Shown here one piece after another: positions 15,964-24,073 of a stretch of DNA of 28,371 bases. Origin of the DNA: JBOGJI01 sp050747865 (GTDB lineage: Bacteria; Acidobacteriota; Thermoanaerobaculia; Multivoradales; JAHEKO01); NCBI GenBank assembly GCA_050747865.1, contig JBOGJI010000103.1, positions 1-28,371 of the forward strand, read 5' to 3'. Position 1 is the first letter of the stretch, and each line of letters opens with the position of its first letter. Under the pieces are notes generated by a model, which was given only the letters and a program-made list of their open reading frames with translations, was not told where the DNA came from and did not search any database. Both the position numbers and the translations under genes were made by a program.

Positions 15964-18900
15964 ATGCGAAGCCCGCGCACACTGCCCATGCCGAGTGCCC
16001 ATCTGCTCCTGGTGGCGATGCTGGCCCTGCTCGCGGCCCCGGCGGCCGCGCAGGTGGATGCCGCGCCCACGGTGGGCATCCGCGAGACGGTGCCCGGCCA
16101 CGTCACGTTCATCCACGCGACCGTGGTGGTGAGCCCGGAGCGCACTGTCGAGGACGCGACGCTGGTCGTGCGTGACGGCCGGGTGGCGAGCGTCGAGGCG
16201 GGGGTGCAACCCCCCGCCGGCGCGCGCGTCGTCGATCTCGGCGGCAGGCGGATCTATCCGGGGTTCATCGACCCGTACACCGAGTACGGACTGCCGAAGG
16301 AGGAGAAAGAGCGCCCGCAGGGCTTCTTCGGCCGGCGGACGCCGCCGCAGTATGAGGGCGACCGCACCGGCGCCCGCGCCTGGAACGAGGCGATCCACGC
16401 CGAGCGCGACTGGATCGAAGCGTTCAAGCCCGACGGCAAGGCGGCCGAGCCGCTGCTCAAGCGCGGTGTCACCTCCGTGCAGTCGGTGCGCATGGACGGC
16501 ATCTTCCGCGGCCGCGGCCTGGTGGCCACGCTCGCCGACGCCGAGCCCAACGAGGTCGTGCTGGCGCCACGCACCGGGCAGTTCCTCTCTTTCGACAAGG
16601 GCTCTTCGCAGCAGGCCTACCCCAACTCGCAGATGGGCTCCATCGCGCTCATTCGCCAGACGCTGCTCGACGCCGACTGGTACGAGCAGGCGCGGCAGGC
16701 GGCGGACGCCGAGGAGCGGCCAGTGGTGAATCGCGCATTGGAGGCGCTGGCCGACCTCGAGGGACCCGTGGTCTTCGAGACGGAAGATCCGCTCGCGCTG
16801 CTGCGCGCGGCGAAGATCGGCGAGGAGCTCGGGCTCTCCATGATCCACGTGGGCACCGGTCTCGCGTTCGAGCGGGCCGAGGAGATCGCCGCCCTCGACA
16901 GCTCCTTGATCCTGTCGCTCGCCTTCCCGGAGAATCCTGACGTGGGAACGTACGAGAAGGCGCTCGACACCAGCCTCCAGGACCTGCGCCGCTGGGAGCG
17001 CGCGCCGACAAGTCCGGCGGTATTGGCGGAGCAGGGGGTGCGCTTCGCCTTCACCGGCCACGGGCTGAAGGAGAAGGACGATTTCTTCGCCAATCTGCGG
17101 CGCGCCGTGGAGATGGGGCTCGCGGAGTCGACCGCCCTTGCCGCCCTGACCACGGTGCCGGCCGAGCTGATAGGGCTCGCGGAAGAAGCGGGCACGCTCG
17201 AGCCCGGCCGCCGCGCCGACCTGGTCATCGCCAGCGGCGACCTGCTGCGTGACGAGAAGGCAAAGGTCCAGGCGGTATGGATCGGCGGCGAGGAGACCAA
17301 GGCCTTCGACGACGTCGAGGCCGCCGACTTTCGCGGCCGCTGGGCGTGGACGGTCGACGGTCAGCGGCTGGAGATCGAGGTCGGCGGACCGTCCGCCAAG
17401 CCCACCGCCAAGCTCGTGCAGGGCGAGGAGAAGGAGTCCCTGGAGGGAGTGGAAGCGACGCGCGACACCCTCTCCTTCCGCGCTCCGTGGGGTCCCGAGG
17501 CCGTGCCTCAAGGGCCTCGCGCAAGCGCTCGGCCGGCGGGCGTGGCCCGCTTTGCGCTGCGCCGCCTCGACGACGAGCTCTTCGGTCAGGTGGCGCTGCC
17601 CGACGGCCGGCTGGTGACCGCCGGCGTGGAGCGACTGACCACCGAGGTGGCCGACGAGGAGAAGAAGGAGACGACCGGCGAGGACGAGCCGGAGGCGCTC
17701 CTCTCCCGCGTCACCCACCCGAACGCGGCGTTCGGCTTCGACGAGCTGCCGCGGCCCGAGACGGTGCTCGTCCGCAACGCCACGATCTGGACCAACGAGG
17801 AGCAGGGGGTGCTCGAGGGCGCCGACCTGCTGGTGCGTGACGGCGGGATCGCCGCCGTCGGCCGGAGCCTCGACGCCCCCCGAGGGGCCAGGGTCATCGA
17901 CGCCGACGGCCAACACGTGACCCCTGGCATCATCGACGAGCACTCGCACAACGCCATCGCCGCCGGCGTCAACGAGGCGAGCCACGCGGCGACGGCCGAG
18001 GTGCGCATCGGCGATGTGGTCGACCCCGACGACATCGGCATCTACCGGGCGCTGGCCGGCGGCACCACGGCGGCGCAGCTCCTCCACGGCTCGGCGAATC
18101 CGATCGGCGGCCAGGCGCAGGTGGTCAAGTTCCGCTGGGGGGCCGACGCCGAGGGCCTGAAGCTCGCCGCCGCTCCGCCATCGATCAAGTTCGCCCTCGG
18201 CGAAAACGTCAAGCAGTCCAACTGGGGCGACGTGTTCACCAACCGCTACCCGCAGACCCGCATGGGGGTCGAGGCGTTCATGCGCGACCGCTTCCTGGCG
18301 GCCAAGGAGTACGCCGCGGAATGGGACGCCTGGGAGGGGCTCTCCGACCGCCGGCGCCGCGACCGCGTCCCGCCGCGGCGGGACCTCCAGCTCGAGACCC
18401 TGGCCGAGATCCTCGCCGGCGAGCGCTTCGTCCACTGCCACTCCTATGTGCAGTCGGAGATCCTGATGCTGATCCGCCTGGCCGAGGACATGGGCTTCAC
18501 CGTGCAGACGTTCACCCACATCCTCGAGGGCTACAAGGTGGCCTCCGAGATGGCCGAGCACGGCGCCGGCGGCTCCACCTTCTCCGACTGGTGGGCCTAC
18601 AAGTTCGAGGTCTACGACGCCATCCCCACCAACGCCTGCCTGATGCACCAGGCGGGCGTGGTCACCTCGCTCAACTCCGACTCGGACGACCTGATCCGGC
18701 GCTTGAACACCGAAGCCGGCAAGATGGTGGCCCACTGCGGCCTGGACGAGCAGGAGGCGCTGAAGATGGTGACGCTCTACCCCGCGATGCAGCTCAAGAT
18801 CGACGACCGCGTGGGGAGCCTCGCTCCCGGCAAGGACGCCGACTTCGTCATCTGGAGCGGCCACCCGCTCTCGGAGTACAGCCGGGTCGAGCAGACCTGG

Positions 18901-20508
18901 GTCGACGGGACGCTGCGGTTCTCCCGGGAGCGGGACGCCGAGCTGCGCCAGCAGATCCGCACCGAGCGGGCCGCCCTGGTGCAGAAGATCCTCGCGGAGG
19001 AGAAGCCCGACAAGGGCGGGAAGAAGAACGACGGGGCGCCCGAGGAGGGCGCGCCGGAAGAACCGCCCACGGCTCCGGCGGGCGCCTGGATCTTTGGTCT
19101 GGTCCCGGCGCTTCGTGCTCGCAGCCGGCACCACGCGTCGCGGAGATCGGGTTGGGTGTTCGCGCTCGGGCTGGCTCTCGCCGTCGCTCCGGCAGCGGCC
19201 CACAACTCGGTTCCGGGCGAGCCGCAGGCCCGACCCGTGCTGCTGCGGGGCGGCGATCTTCACACCGTCGCCCAGGGCGTGCTCGAAGCCACCGACCTGC
19301 TGTTCGCGGACGGCAAGATCGTCGCCATCGGCAAGGGGCTCACCGCCCCGCCCGAGGCCGAGGTCATCGACGTCGCCGGCAAGCGCGTCTACCCCGGGCT
19401 GATCGCGCTCTCCACGACCCTCGGCCTGACCGAGATCGAGGCCGTGCGCGCGACGCGGGATCTGGACGAGGCCGGCTCGGTCAACCCCGAGGTGATGGCC
19501 TACGTCGCCTACAACCCCGACTCCGAGATCCTGCCCACCGTGCGCTCGGAGGGCATCACCACCGCGCAGGTGGCGCCCCAGGGCGACCTCCTGCGCGGCC
19601 GATCGGCGGTGCTGCACCTCGACGGCTGGACGCGCGAGGACGCCGGGGTCAAGCCGGTGGACGGCCTGTTCCTCTCCTGGCCGCGGGCGGCGGTGATCGA
19701 CGCCTGGTGGATCGAGGAGACCCCCGAGGAGCAGCGCAAGCAGATGGCCGAGCAGCGGGCCGAGCTGCGCGACACCTTCGAGCAGGCCCGCGCCTACGCC
19801 ACCGCCCGGGACGCGGACGCGACCGAGCGCTTGCGCGAGGGCGCCAGAGAACAACGGCCTGTCGCGGAGCCGCAGGCGGAGCGGCAGGCCCTCGACCTGC
19901 GCTGGGAGGCCATGCGCCCGTTGTGGTCGGAGGATATGCCGCTCTACGTGCGGGCCGACGACTACCGCCAGATCCTGGAGGCGGCACAGCTCGCCGCCGA
20001 CTTCGATCTGCGGATGGTGCTGGTCGGCGGCGCCGAGGCCTGGAAGGTGGCCGATCTGCTCGCCCGCCGGGACATCCCGGTCGTCGTCGACTCGACCTCG
20101 GCCCTGCCCTACCGCGCCGAGGAGGACTACGACCTGCCCGGCAGGCTGCCCAAGCTCCTCCACGACGCCGGGGTCGAGGTCGCCATCGCGCTGCTCGACA
20201 CCGGCTGGGCGGCCCGCAACCTGGCGATCGAGGGGGCCGGGCGCGCCGTCGCCTTCGAGCTACCCTACGAGGCGGCGCTGCGCGCGGTGACCCTCGTCCC
20301 GGCGGAGATCTTGCGGATCGACGACCGCCAGGGCTCCCTCGAGGTGGGCAAGGACGCCACCCTTTTCGTCTCCGAGGGCGATGTCCTGGACACCCTCGGC
20401 CACCGGGTGACCCACATGTGGATCGAAGGCCGCACGGTCGATCTCGACAACAGACAGAAGGAGCTGTACCGCAAGTACCGCACCAAGATCGAGCGCCGCG
20501 CCCGGTAA
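15964..20508 (+). CDS. Exported triple amidohydrolase-like protein (apparent gene fusion)
   Basis: One open frame of 1514 residues. A signal peptide (1-29, ending AAPAAA) is followed by a first amidohydrolase-like module (about 48-430) whose metal motif is lost: IYPGFIDPYTEYG has no HxH. A beta-rich middle domain spans about 455-575. The second module (about 595-1000) has the intact HSH pair H660/H662, H824/H826, H852 and D906/D908, and should be the active one. After a charged linker comes a second signal-peptide-like stretch, residues 1064-1080, again ending APAAA. A third module (about 1085-1510) also lacks HxH (VYPGLIALSTTLG). Comparable bacteria usually encode a protein of about 1000 residues and a separate one of about 430; here no stop divides them. 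AGGAGAAGG supports the start. Substrate is unknown; relatives include imidazolonepropionase-like hydrolases. Confidence 0.85.
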   Translation: MRSPRTLPMPSAHLLLVAMLALLAAPAAAQVDAAPTVGIRETVPGHVTFIHATVVVSPERTVEDATLVVRDGRVASVEAGVQPPAGARVVDLGGRRIYPGFIDPYTEYGLPKEEKERPQGFFGRRTPPQYEGDRTGARAWNEAIHAERDWIEAFKPDGKAAEPLLKRGVTSVQSVRMDGIFRGRGLVATLADAEPNEVVLAPRTGQFLSFDKGSSQQAYPNSQMGSIALIRQTLLDADWYEQARQAADAEERPVVNRALEALADLEGPVVFETEDPLALLRAAKIGEELGLSMIHVGTGLAFERAEEIAALDSSLILSLAFPENPDVGTYEKALDTSLQDLRRWERAPTSPAVLAEQGVRFAFTGHGLKEKDDFFANLRRAVEMGLAESTALAALTTVPAELIGLAEEAGTLEPGRRADLVIASGDLLRDEKAKVQAVWIGGEETKAFDDVEAADFRGRWAWTVDGQRLEIEVGGPSAKPTAKLVQGEEKESLEGVEATRDTLSFRAPWGPEAVPQGPRASARPAGVARFALRRLDDELFGQVALPDGRLVTAGVERLTTEVADEEKKETTGEDEPEALLSRVTHPNAAFGFDELPRPETVLVRNATIWTNEEQGVLEGADLLVRDGGIAAVGRSLDAPRGARVIDADGQHVTPGIIDEHSHNAIAAGVNEASHAATAEVRIGDVVDPDDIGIYRALAGGTTAAQLLHGSANPIGGQAQVVKFRWGADAEGLKLAAAPPSIKFALGENVKQSNWGDVFTNRYPQTRMGVEAFMRDRFLAAKEYAAEWDAWEGLSDRRRRDRVPPRRDLQLETLAEILAGERFVHCHSYVQSEILMLIRLAEDMGFTVQTFTHILEGYKVASEMAEHGAGGSTFSDWWAYKFEVYDAIPTNACLMHQAGVVTSLNSDSDDLIRRLNTEAGKMVAHCGLDEQEALKMVTLYPAMQLKIDDRVGSLAPGKDADFVIWSGHPLSEYSRVEQTWVDGTLRFSRERDAELRQQIRTERAALVQKILAEEKPDKGGKKNDGAPEEGAPEEPPTAPAGAWIFGLVPALRARSRHHASRRSGWVFALGLALAVAPAAAHNSVPGEPQARPVLLRGGDLHTVAQGVLEATDLLFADGKIVAIGKGLTAPPEAEVIDVAGKRVYPGLIALSTTLGLTEIEAVRATRDLDEAGSVNPEVMAYVAYNPDSEILPTVRSEGITTAQVAPQGDLLRGRSAVLHLDGWTREDAGVKPVDGLFLSWPRAAVIDAWWIEETPEEQRKQMAEQRAELRDTFEQARAYATARDADATERLREGAREQRPVAEPQAERQALDLRWEAMRPLWSEDMPLYVRADDYRQILEAAQLAADFDLRMVLVGGAEAWKVADLLARRDIPVVVDSTSALPYRAEEDYDLPGRLPKLLHDAGVEVAIALLDTGWAARNLAIEGAGRAVAFELPYEAALRAVTLVPAEILRIDDRQGSLEVGKDATLFVSEGDVLDTLGHRVTHMWIEGRTVDLDNRQKELYRKYRTKIERRAR

Positions 20509-20533
20509 GCGACGGGCCGTGTCCGACGCCGCC

Positions 20534-20551
20534 CCCGCACGATCGTGCGGG
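20534..20551. repeat. 18-bp perfect palindrome upstream of the TPR lipoprotein gene
   Basis: CCCGCACGATCGTGCGGG is an uninterrupted perfect palindrome 26 bp after the amidohydrolase stop. It could be an operator or part of a terminator. There is no T-run after it. Confidence 0.5.
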
Positions 20552-20572
20552 TTGCCTCGCGGGTCGCAAGTC

Positions 20573-20596
20573 TGCAGGATCGGATGCAGGATCGGA
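20573..20596 (+). repeat. Tandem 12-bp direct repeat
   Basis: TGCAGGATCGGA occurs twice without a spacer (20573-20584 and 20585-20596), and ATTGAG follows. It lies in the 145-bp gap before the TPR lipoprotein gene. The function is unknown; it may be a binding-site pair or a small duplication. Confidence 0.6.
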
Positions 20597-20653
20597 TTGA
20601 GCCCGTGCCGGGCACACGAAGGAACCACCCCGTCGGGAAGGAGGCGAGATCCG

Positions 20654-22408
20654 ATGATGCAGACGCTTTCCGGGATGGCCAAGGCTTGTTTCGCTGCCGC
20701 CCTGCTGACCGCGGGCCTGGCAGCCTGTATCGGTCACGAGCGGCATCCGCGCGTCGGCGCGCCGCAGGAGCCGAGCCCCACAACCGAGCCATCGCCAGGC
20801 ACCGGCCATGCGGGGCATGTGGTGCCCAAGCCTCGCCGCTTCTTCCCCGAGGGAGCCGGCGCTCCCCTGTTCCAGGATCTCGGCTCATATAGCTGGCCGA
20901 TCGACGCCGCCGGCGAGCTGGCCCAGCGCTATTTCGACCAGGGTTTGATCCTCACCTACGGCTTCAACCACGCCGAGGCCGTCCGCGCCTACCGGGAGGC
21001 GCAGCGCCTCGATCCGGAATGCGCCATGTGCTTCTGGGGCGAGGCGTACGCGCTGGGGCCGAATATCAACCTGCCGATGGCGGACGACGCGGTGCCGCAG
21101 GCCTTCGCGGCATCGCGCCGGGCTATCGAGCTGGCCGCAACGGCCAAGGAGCGTGCCCTCGCGGAGGCCCTGGTCGAGAGGTACGCCGCCGAGCCGGTCG
21201 AAGATCGTGCGCCGCTCGACGCCGCCTTCGCCGCGGCCATGCGCGAGGTGGCGCGCGAATACCCCGAGGACCTCGACATCCAGACCCTCTTCGCCGAGTC
21301 CCTGATGACCACCATGCCGTGGGACTACTACCAGGACGACGGCAGCGCCAAGCCGGAGACCGACGAGGCGGTGGCGGTGCTCGAGAGCGTCCTCGCGCGG
21401 TCGCCGAACCATGCCGGCGCCATCCACTTTTACATCCACGCGGTCGAGCCGTCGGCCGCTCCGGAGCGCGCCGAGGCGCCCGCCGACCGGCTCCTCCGCC
21501 TGGTGCCCGGCGCCGGCCACCTGGTCCACATGCCGGCGCACATCTACCTGCGCGTCGGCCGCTACCACGACGCCTCGAAGTCCAACGAGATGGCGGCGGC
21601 GGCGGACGAGACCTACATCACCCAGTGCCGGGCCCAGGGCTTCTACCCCGCCGCCTACTACCCCCACAACGTGCACTTCCTGTGGGCGGTGGCGGCCTTC
21701 GAGGGGCGCAGCGAGGTGTCGATCGAGGCGGCGCGCAAGGTGGTGACCCTGATCCCGGAGGAGATGGTCGCCGACGTACCGATCCTCGAGGAGCTCCTTC
21801 CCACGCACCTGTTCGGGCTCGCCCGCTTCGGCGACTGGGACGCCATCCTGGAGCAGCCGGCGCCGGCACCCAACTACCGTTACCTGACCGGGATCTGGCA
21901 CTACACCCGGGGGCTCGCCCGCCTGGGCCGGGACGAGATCGAGCCGGCGGAAGAGGAGCTGGCGCGGTTGCGGGAGATCGCGGAGCTCGGCGATCTGAAG
22001 GAGCTCGTGCTGGTTTCCGGCTCGTCCGCCGCCGCCTTGCTGGGAATCGCGGTCGACGACCTGGCGGGCCGTCTCGCCGCCGCCCGGGGAGACTACGACG
22101 CGGCGATCGACCGGCTGCGCGACGCCGCCGAGGCGCAAGATGCGCTGCCCTACACGGAGCCCCCGCCGTGGTACTTCCCGCAGCGCGAGGCCCTGGGCGA
22201 GGTCCTGCTGCGCGCGGGGCGTCCCGCGGAAGCGGCGGCGGTCTATCGGGAACAGCTCGAGCTGACGCCGCGCAACGGCTGGTCGCTCTTCGGCCTGGCC
22301 CGCAGCCTCGAGGCCCAGGGCCGGCAAAACGACGCGGTCGCGGTCGAGCGCCGCCTCCGCGACGCCTGGGCGCTCGCCGATGTCGAGCTGACGGCCTCCA
22401 TCTTCTGA
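20654..22408 (+). CDS. Tetratricopeptide-repeat lipoprotein with conserved CxxC
   Basis: Predicted lipoprotein of 584 residues. The signal peptide ends in LAAC with lipidated C25. A Pro/Ser/Thr/His-rich linker (about 30-60) leads into helical repeats: HAEAVRAYREAQRLDPECAM, then repeats near residues 220-260, 310-360 and 470-560. The block YFDQGLILTYGFNH followed by PECAMCFWGEAYALGPN recurs in an uncharacterised family of exported TPR proteins; its CxxC could bind metal or haem or form a disulfide, which is inference. AAGGAGG nine bases before the ATG fixes the start at 20654. It may be transcribed with the amidohydrolase or from its own promoter in the repeat-bearing 145-bp gap. It converges on the nitrilase-family gene. 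Confidence 0.85.
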   Translation: MMQTLSGMAKACFAAALLTAGLAACIGHERHPRVGAPQEPSPTTEPSPGTGHAGHVVPKPRRFFPEGAGAPLFQDLGSYSWPIDAAGELAQRYFDQGLILTYGFNHAEAVRAYREAQRLDPECAMCFWGEAYALGPNINLPMADDAVPQAFAASRRAIELAATAKERALAEALVERYAAEPVEDRAPLDAAFAAAMREVAREYPEDLDIQTLFAESLMTTMPWDYYQDDGSAKPETDEAVAVLESVLARSPNHAGAIHFYIHAVEPSAAPERAEAPADRLLRLVPGAGHLVHMPAHIYLRVGRYHDASKSNEMAAAADETYITQCRAQGFYPAAYYPHNVHFLWAVAAFEGRSEVSIEAARKVVTLIPEEMVADVPILEELLPTHLFGLARFGDWDAILEQPAPAPNYRYLTGIWHYTRGLARLGRDEIEPAEEELARLREIAELGDLKELVLVSGSSAAALLGIAVDDLAGRLAAARGDYDAAIDRLRDAAEAQDALPYTEPPPWYFPQREALGEVLLRAGRPAEAAAVYREQLELTPRNGWSLFGLARSLEAQGRQNDAVAVERRLRDAWALADVELTASIF

Positions 22409-22420
22409 CGGCGCGGGATC

Positions 22421-22435
22421 GGCCGGCCGCTACAA
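22421..22435. repeat. GTAGCGGCC-type element at the nitrilase-family gene end
   Basis: On the minus strand it reads TTGTAGCGGCCGGCC and contains the TAG stop of the nitrilase-family gene. It lies in and beside the 21-bp gap between two convergent genes. GGCCGGCC within it is self-complementary. Confidence 0.45.
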
Positions 22436-23242
22436 ACGTCGGTGGTCGAGCGCGGGGAGCGCGGTGCGCAGCCGGCGGAGGCGCTCGCGGTCGATCTCGG
22501 CGACGCAATACCCGACGCCGTCGGGGCATTCGGCCAGGATCGTGCCCCAGGGGTCGACGATCATCGCGTGGCCGTAGCTCTCACGCAGGCCGGCGTCGTC
22601 GTGCTCGCCCCACTGCGCCGGCGCCAGGACGTAGCAGAGGTTCTCCACCGCCCGCGCGCGCAGCAGAACGTGCCAGTGGTCCTTGCCGGTGGTGGCGGTG
22701 AACGCCGAGGGGACCGTCAGCAACTCGGCTCCGTCCGCCGACAGGCGGCGGTAGAGCTCGGGGAAACGCAGGTCGTAGCAGATCGACAGACCCAGCCGTC
22801 CAAGCGCGGTGTCTGCGACCACCGGCTCGCCACCGGGCTCGACGGTGGCCGACTCGGTGAACCGTACCCGGTCGCTCAAGTCAATGTCGAAGAGGTGGAT
22901 CTTGCGGTAGACGGCGAGCCGCTCGCCGTCCGGCGCGAACAGCACGGAGGTGTTGCGGCACCGCGACGCCTCCGCGCCCAGCTCGTTGAACGAGCCGAGC
23001 AGCAGGTGGATGCTGAGCTCTTTCGCCAGCGCGGCGAACCGCGTGCAGGTCGGCCCGTCCAGGGCCTCGGCCCGCCGCACCTTCTCCTCGTGGGGCCCCA
23101 GGAAGTTGGTGTTCTCGGGTGTGGCGACCAGCCGCGCGCCCCGCGCCGCCGCCTCGCGCACCAGCTCCTCCGCCTGCCGCCAGTTGGCGTCGATGTCCGA
23201 AGTGCAGTTGAGCTGCACCACAGCGGCGAGGTAGCGATCCAT
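22430..23242 (-). CDS. Carbon-nitrogen hydrolase, nitrilase superfamily (Nit2/omega-amidase-like)
   Basis: Cytosolic amidase of 270 residues with the Glu-Lys-Cys triad: E43 in ATPENTNF, K114 in YRKIHLFD and C155 in SICYDLRFPE. The RKIHLFD and CYDLRFPELYR signatures place it with Nit1/Nit2 enzymes, which hydrolyse omega-amides such as 2-oxoglutaramate or deaminated glutathione. The nearest substrate class is inferred. Start codons GTG (23245) and ATG (23242) are adjacent; the ATG is preferred. TACAAT lies 8 nt upstream, so the mRNA is probably leaderless. The gene follows the SGNH esterase on the same strand across a palindromic spacer. Confidence 0.93.
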   Translation of the reverse strand: MDRYLAAVVQLNCTSDIDANWRQAEELVREAAARGARLVATPENTNFLGPHEEKVRRAEALDGPTCTRFAALAKELSIHLLLGSFNELGAEASRCRNTSVLFAPDGERLAVYRKIHLFDIDLSDRVRFTESATVEPGGEPVVADTALGRLGLSICYDLRFPELYRRLSADGAELLTVPSAFTATTGKDHWHVLLRARAVENLCYVLAPAQWGEHDDAGLRESYGHAMIVDPWGTILAECPDGVGYCVAEIDRERLRRLRTALPALDHRRL

Positions 23243-23250
23243 CACGGCGG

Positions 23251-23256
23251 ATTGTA
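23251..23256 (-). promoter_or_regulatory. Candidate -10 element (TACAAT) of the nitrilase-family gene
   Basis: Minus-strand TACAAT ends 8 nt before the ATG at 23242. Its first four bases belong to the inverted repeat 23253-23298. No -35 box is evident. Confidence 0.45.
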
Positions 23257-23298
23257 GCGGCCGTTCCCGTCCCGGCCGAGACGAGCTCGGCCGCTACA
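23253..23298. repeat. Nested inverted repeat between SGNH esterase and nitrilase-family genes
   Basis: Outer arms TGTAGCGGCCG (23253-23263) and CGGCCGCTACA (23288-23298) are perfect. An inner pair, GGCCGAG (23274-23280) and CTCGGCC (23286-23292), forms a tight alternative hairpin with a 5-nt loop. The right edge contains the TAG stop of the SGNH esterase (minus) and the left edge overlaps the -10 of the next gene. The inner hairpin could terminate transcription. Confidence 0.7.
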
Positions 23299-24034
23299 TC
23301 GGGTCCAGAACATCGAGAAGGGCGGCGAGCCAGCGCTCGGCCATCCAGCGGGCGCCCTCCTCGTTCGGATGGATGCCGTCGGCCGTCCGGCGCCCCGCGT
23401 CGAAACCGGTGGCGAGGTCCACCAGCCGGACACCGGGGTCGGCGATCGCCTCCACCCGTGCGGCGAGAGCCTCGTTGAGCTCCCCGATGCCGGCGGCGAG
23501 GGCGGGGACGCTCACTGGAATGACCTCAGCCACCAGGACGTGCGGCCGCGACGGCGAATCCCGGATCCGGGCCACCAGCTCGGCGACCTCTGCGGCGACC
23601 TCCGAGGGCGCCTCGCCGGCGCCCAGATCGTTGTGCCCCAGGTGCAGCAGCACCACGTCCGCCTCCGCCGCCGCCAGCCAGGAGTCGAGCCGGGCCGCGA
23701 CCTCATCCGCCCGCCACCCCCAATGCCCCTCGTGATCGGCATCGAACGCGTTGCCGTCGGCTCCTCCCACCGGGCCGCGCAGACTCCCCACGAAGTCGAG
23801 CTCCACCCCCGCCTCGCGCAGCCCGCGGTCGAGCCAATACCGATACGAGCTGCGCGCATCGATCCCCTCGGTGATCGAATCCCCCAACGGCAAGATCCGC
23901 ACCGCCTCCCCGGCGCTCTCCGCGGGGACCTCGGGATCCTGGGAGCCCCCGCTTCCGCCACAGGCGATCGTCGTCAGGATCGGAGCCAGCAATGACACAA
24001 CGCCGAGCAACCGACCGGACGCCTTGTCCCGCAT
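23294..24034 (-). CDS. SGNH/GDSL esterase lipoprotein (CE3-like)
   Basis: Exported esterase of 246 residues, probably removing acyl groups from a glycan or other ester. The signal sequence ends in TIAC, with C25 the likely lipidation site, followed by a GGSGGS linker. SGNH blocks: LPLGDSITEG (nucleophile S53), the glycine in FVGSLRGP, HLGHNDLG (N135) and DGIHPNEEG (D219, H222). The string DHEGHWGWRADEV resembles XynB-like/CE3 acetylxylan esterases; the substrate is inferred from that resemblance. TAGAGT lies 6 nt before the ATG, consistent with a leaderless mRNA. It is divergent from the serine hydrolase gene 39 bp away. Confidence 0.88.
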   Translation of the reverse strand: MRDKASGRLLGVVSLLAPILTTIACGGSGGSQDPEVPAESAGEAVRILPLGDSITEGIDARSSYRYWLDRGLREAGVELDFVGSLRGPVGGADGNAFDADHEGHWGWRADEVAARLDSWLAAAEADVVLLHLGHNDLGAGEAPSEVAAEVAELVARIRDSPSRPHVLVAEVIPVSVPALAAGIGELNEALAARVEAIADPGVRLVDLATGFDAGRRTADGIHPNEEGARWMAERWLAALLDVLDPM

Positions 24035-24040
24035 GTTCCG

Positions 24041-24046
24041 ACTCTA
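24041..24046 (-). promoter_or_regulatory. Candidate -10 element (TAGAGT) of the SGNH esterase gene
   Basis: Minus-strand TAGAGT ends 6 nt before the ATG at 24034. Only 39 bp separate the divergent genes, so this promoter and the TACAAT at 24058 lie back to back. Confidence 0.35.
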
Positions 24047-24057
24047 CCCCGCGCCGA

Positions 24058-24063
24058 TACAAT
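24058..24063 (+). promoter_or_regulatory. Candidate -10 element (TACAAT) of the serine hydrolase gene
   Basis: TACAAT is followed by 10 nt of C-rich sequence and then the ATG at 24074. No ribosome site is present. A leaderless or near-leaderless transcript is inferred. Confidence 0.45.
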
Positions 24064-24073
24064 CCCCGCCCCC

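Noticed and set aside
15778..20163. 1461-codon minus-strand open frame opposite the amidohydrolase gene
   Set aside because: It shows the same low-complexity antisense composition, and the plus strand carries signal peptides and metal-binding motifs in order.
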